Positions 14,021-14,605 of a stretch of 14,605 bases of DNA are shown piece after piece. Every line of letters begins with the position of its first letter. Within the stretch, counting starts at the first letter, position 1. The DNA lies in the NCBI GenBank assembly GCA_030642645.1, contig DAOWNJ010000010.1, positions 1-14,605 on the forward strand. Direction: 5' to 3'. The translations under genes and the position numbers were made by a program. Below the pieces are notes generated by a model. That model was not told the origin of the DNA. It did no database searches and was given only the letters and a program-made list of their open reading frames with translations. This DNA is from Dehalococcoidia bacterium (GTDB lineage: Bacteria; Chloroflexota; Dehalococcoidia; E44-bin15; DAOWNJ01).

Positions 14021-14605
14021 TATCTATCCACCTCACCAAGGCAGACGTCTATGCTACCAAATATAACCACTGCATCGGCAACCTTCCACCCGATAACAAG
14101 GTCTCGAAGCGTTGTCAGGTTGAGGAGGGCAGGGGGGCGGATCCTCACCCGGTATGGGTTAGGGGAGTTATCGCTCACTATATAGAAGCCAAGCTCCCCC
14201 TTTGGCCCCTCGATGTGACCATAGGCATCGCCAGCAGGGGGCCTGAGACGGGCAGGGACCTTTCCCTTTACTTCACCATCGGGGAGCCCTTCCATAGCCT
14301 GCTCAAGGATTCGTGTGCTCTGGCGCATCTCCTGAATCCTCACCCAGTAGCGGTCATAGACATCGCCAGCGCTCCCCAGCGGGATGTTGAAATCGAATCG
14401 ATCATAGACAGAATATGGGTCAGCCTTCCTGATGTCCCAGTTGACCCCGCTTGCCCTCAGGACCGGCCCGCTTGCCGATGAGTTTATCGCAAGCTCCCTG
14501 GAGAGAACCCCGACACCCTTTGTCCTAGCGAGCACAATCTCATTCGTGGCAAGGAGCTGGTCATACTCATCGATAAAGTGAGGCATCTCGGAGACGAATC
14601 TCTTA
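14020..14605 (-). CDS. nuoD: NADH-quinone oxidoreductase subunit D, 3' part (5' cut by window edge)
   Basis: About 194 C-terminal residues of the 49-kDa-type subunit, which forms the quinone pocket with NuoB and NuoH and is related to NiFe-hydrogenase large subunits. The frame is open to the right edge, so the ATG at 14584-14586 is internal. Recognisable blocks are RTKGVGVLS, GPVLRASGVNWDIRK, DPYSVYDRFDFNIPLG, GDVYDRYWVRIQEMRQS, IEGPKGELGFYIVSD and the C-terminal GSIDVCLGEVDR. The hydrogenase-type metal cysteines are absent, as expected for NuoD. The next gene is nuoH, not nuoE, nuoF or nuoG. The N-terminal half and any nuoA, nuoB and nuoC genes would lie beyond the right edge. Confidence 0.95.
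   Translation of the reverse strand, partial: KRFVSEMPHFIDEYDQLLATNEIVLARTKGVGVLSRELAINSSASGPVLRASGVNWDIRKADPYSVYDRFDFNIPLGSAGDVYDRYWVRIQEMRQSTRILEQAMEGLPDGEVKGKVPARLRPPAGDAYGHIEGPKGELGFYIVSDNSPNPYRVRIRPPALLNLTTLRDLVIGWKVADAVVIFGSIDVCLGEVDR

Noticed and set aside
1..14605. tRNA, rRNA, CRISPR array, insertion sequence or prophage
   Set aside because: None is supported. The sequence is coding almost throughout, with no tRNA-like cloverleaf, spaced repeats, transposase or integrase.

Overview
The window is a gene-dense bacterial chromosome segment with no intergenic gap longer than 45 bases. I see no RNA genes, mobile elements or CRISPR array. G+C looks moderately high by eye. AGG (Arg) and ATA (Ile) codons are very common, and many starts are TTG. 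A Chloroflexota (Dehalococcoidia-like) or deep actinobacterial source is possible, but this is a low-confidence inference from gene content and style.

Layout. (1) Positions 1-1819, plus strand: the 3' part of a succinate dehydrogenase/fumarate reductase iron-sulfur subunit, the beta subunit of a class I fumarate hydratase, and a SAM-dependent methyltransferase. (2) Positions 1808-14605, minus strand: one long co-directional run, read from the right edge leftwards. It holds nuoD (partial), a fused nuoH-nuoI gene, nuoJ, nuoK, nuoL, nuoM, nuoN, NAD kinase, an N-acetylglutamate-synthase-like acetyltransferase, a Nudix ADP-ribose pyrophosphatase, a GT4 glycosyltransferase, a methyltransferase and a second, paralogous GT4 glycosyltransferase. 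Most neighbours in this run overlap by 1-16 bases or are separated by 0-13; the only larger gap is 45 bases, between nuoK and nuoL. The run is therefore probably one transcription unit that starts outside the window. The two runs converge and their last codons overlap by 12 bases.

How the genes fit together. SdhB and FumB act on succinate, fumarate and malate. The Nuo genes build the membrane arm and quinone-proximal part of respiratory complex I. nuoD is followed directly by nuoH, so the NADH-input genes nuoE, nuoF and nuoG are not in their usual place. NAD kinase and a Nudix hydrolase follow in the same run and suggest coupling of pyridine-nucleotide metabolism to the respiratory genes. The GT-MT-GT block at the end probably builds or decorates a glycolipid or surface glycan; its product is unknown.

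The most unusual feature is the single-reading-frame NuoH-NuoI fusion, with a run of eight G exactly at the junction. Other points of note are a run of ten G inside the acetyltransferase gene, the many TTG starts plus one probable CTG start, and the tandem GT paralogues flanking a methyltransferase.
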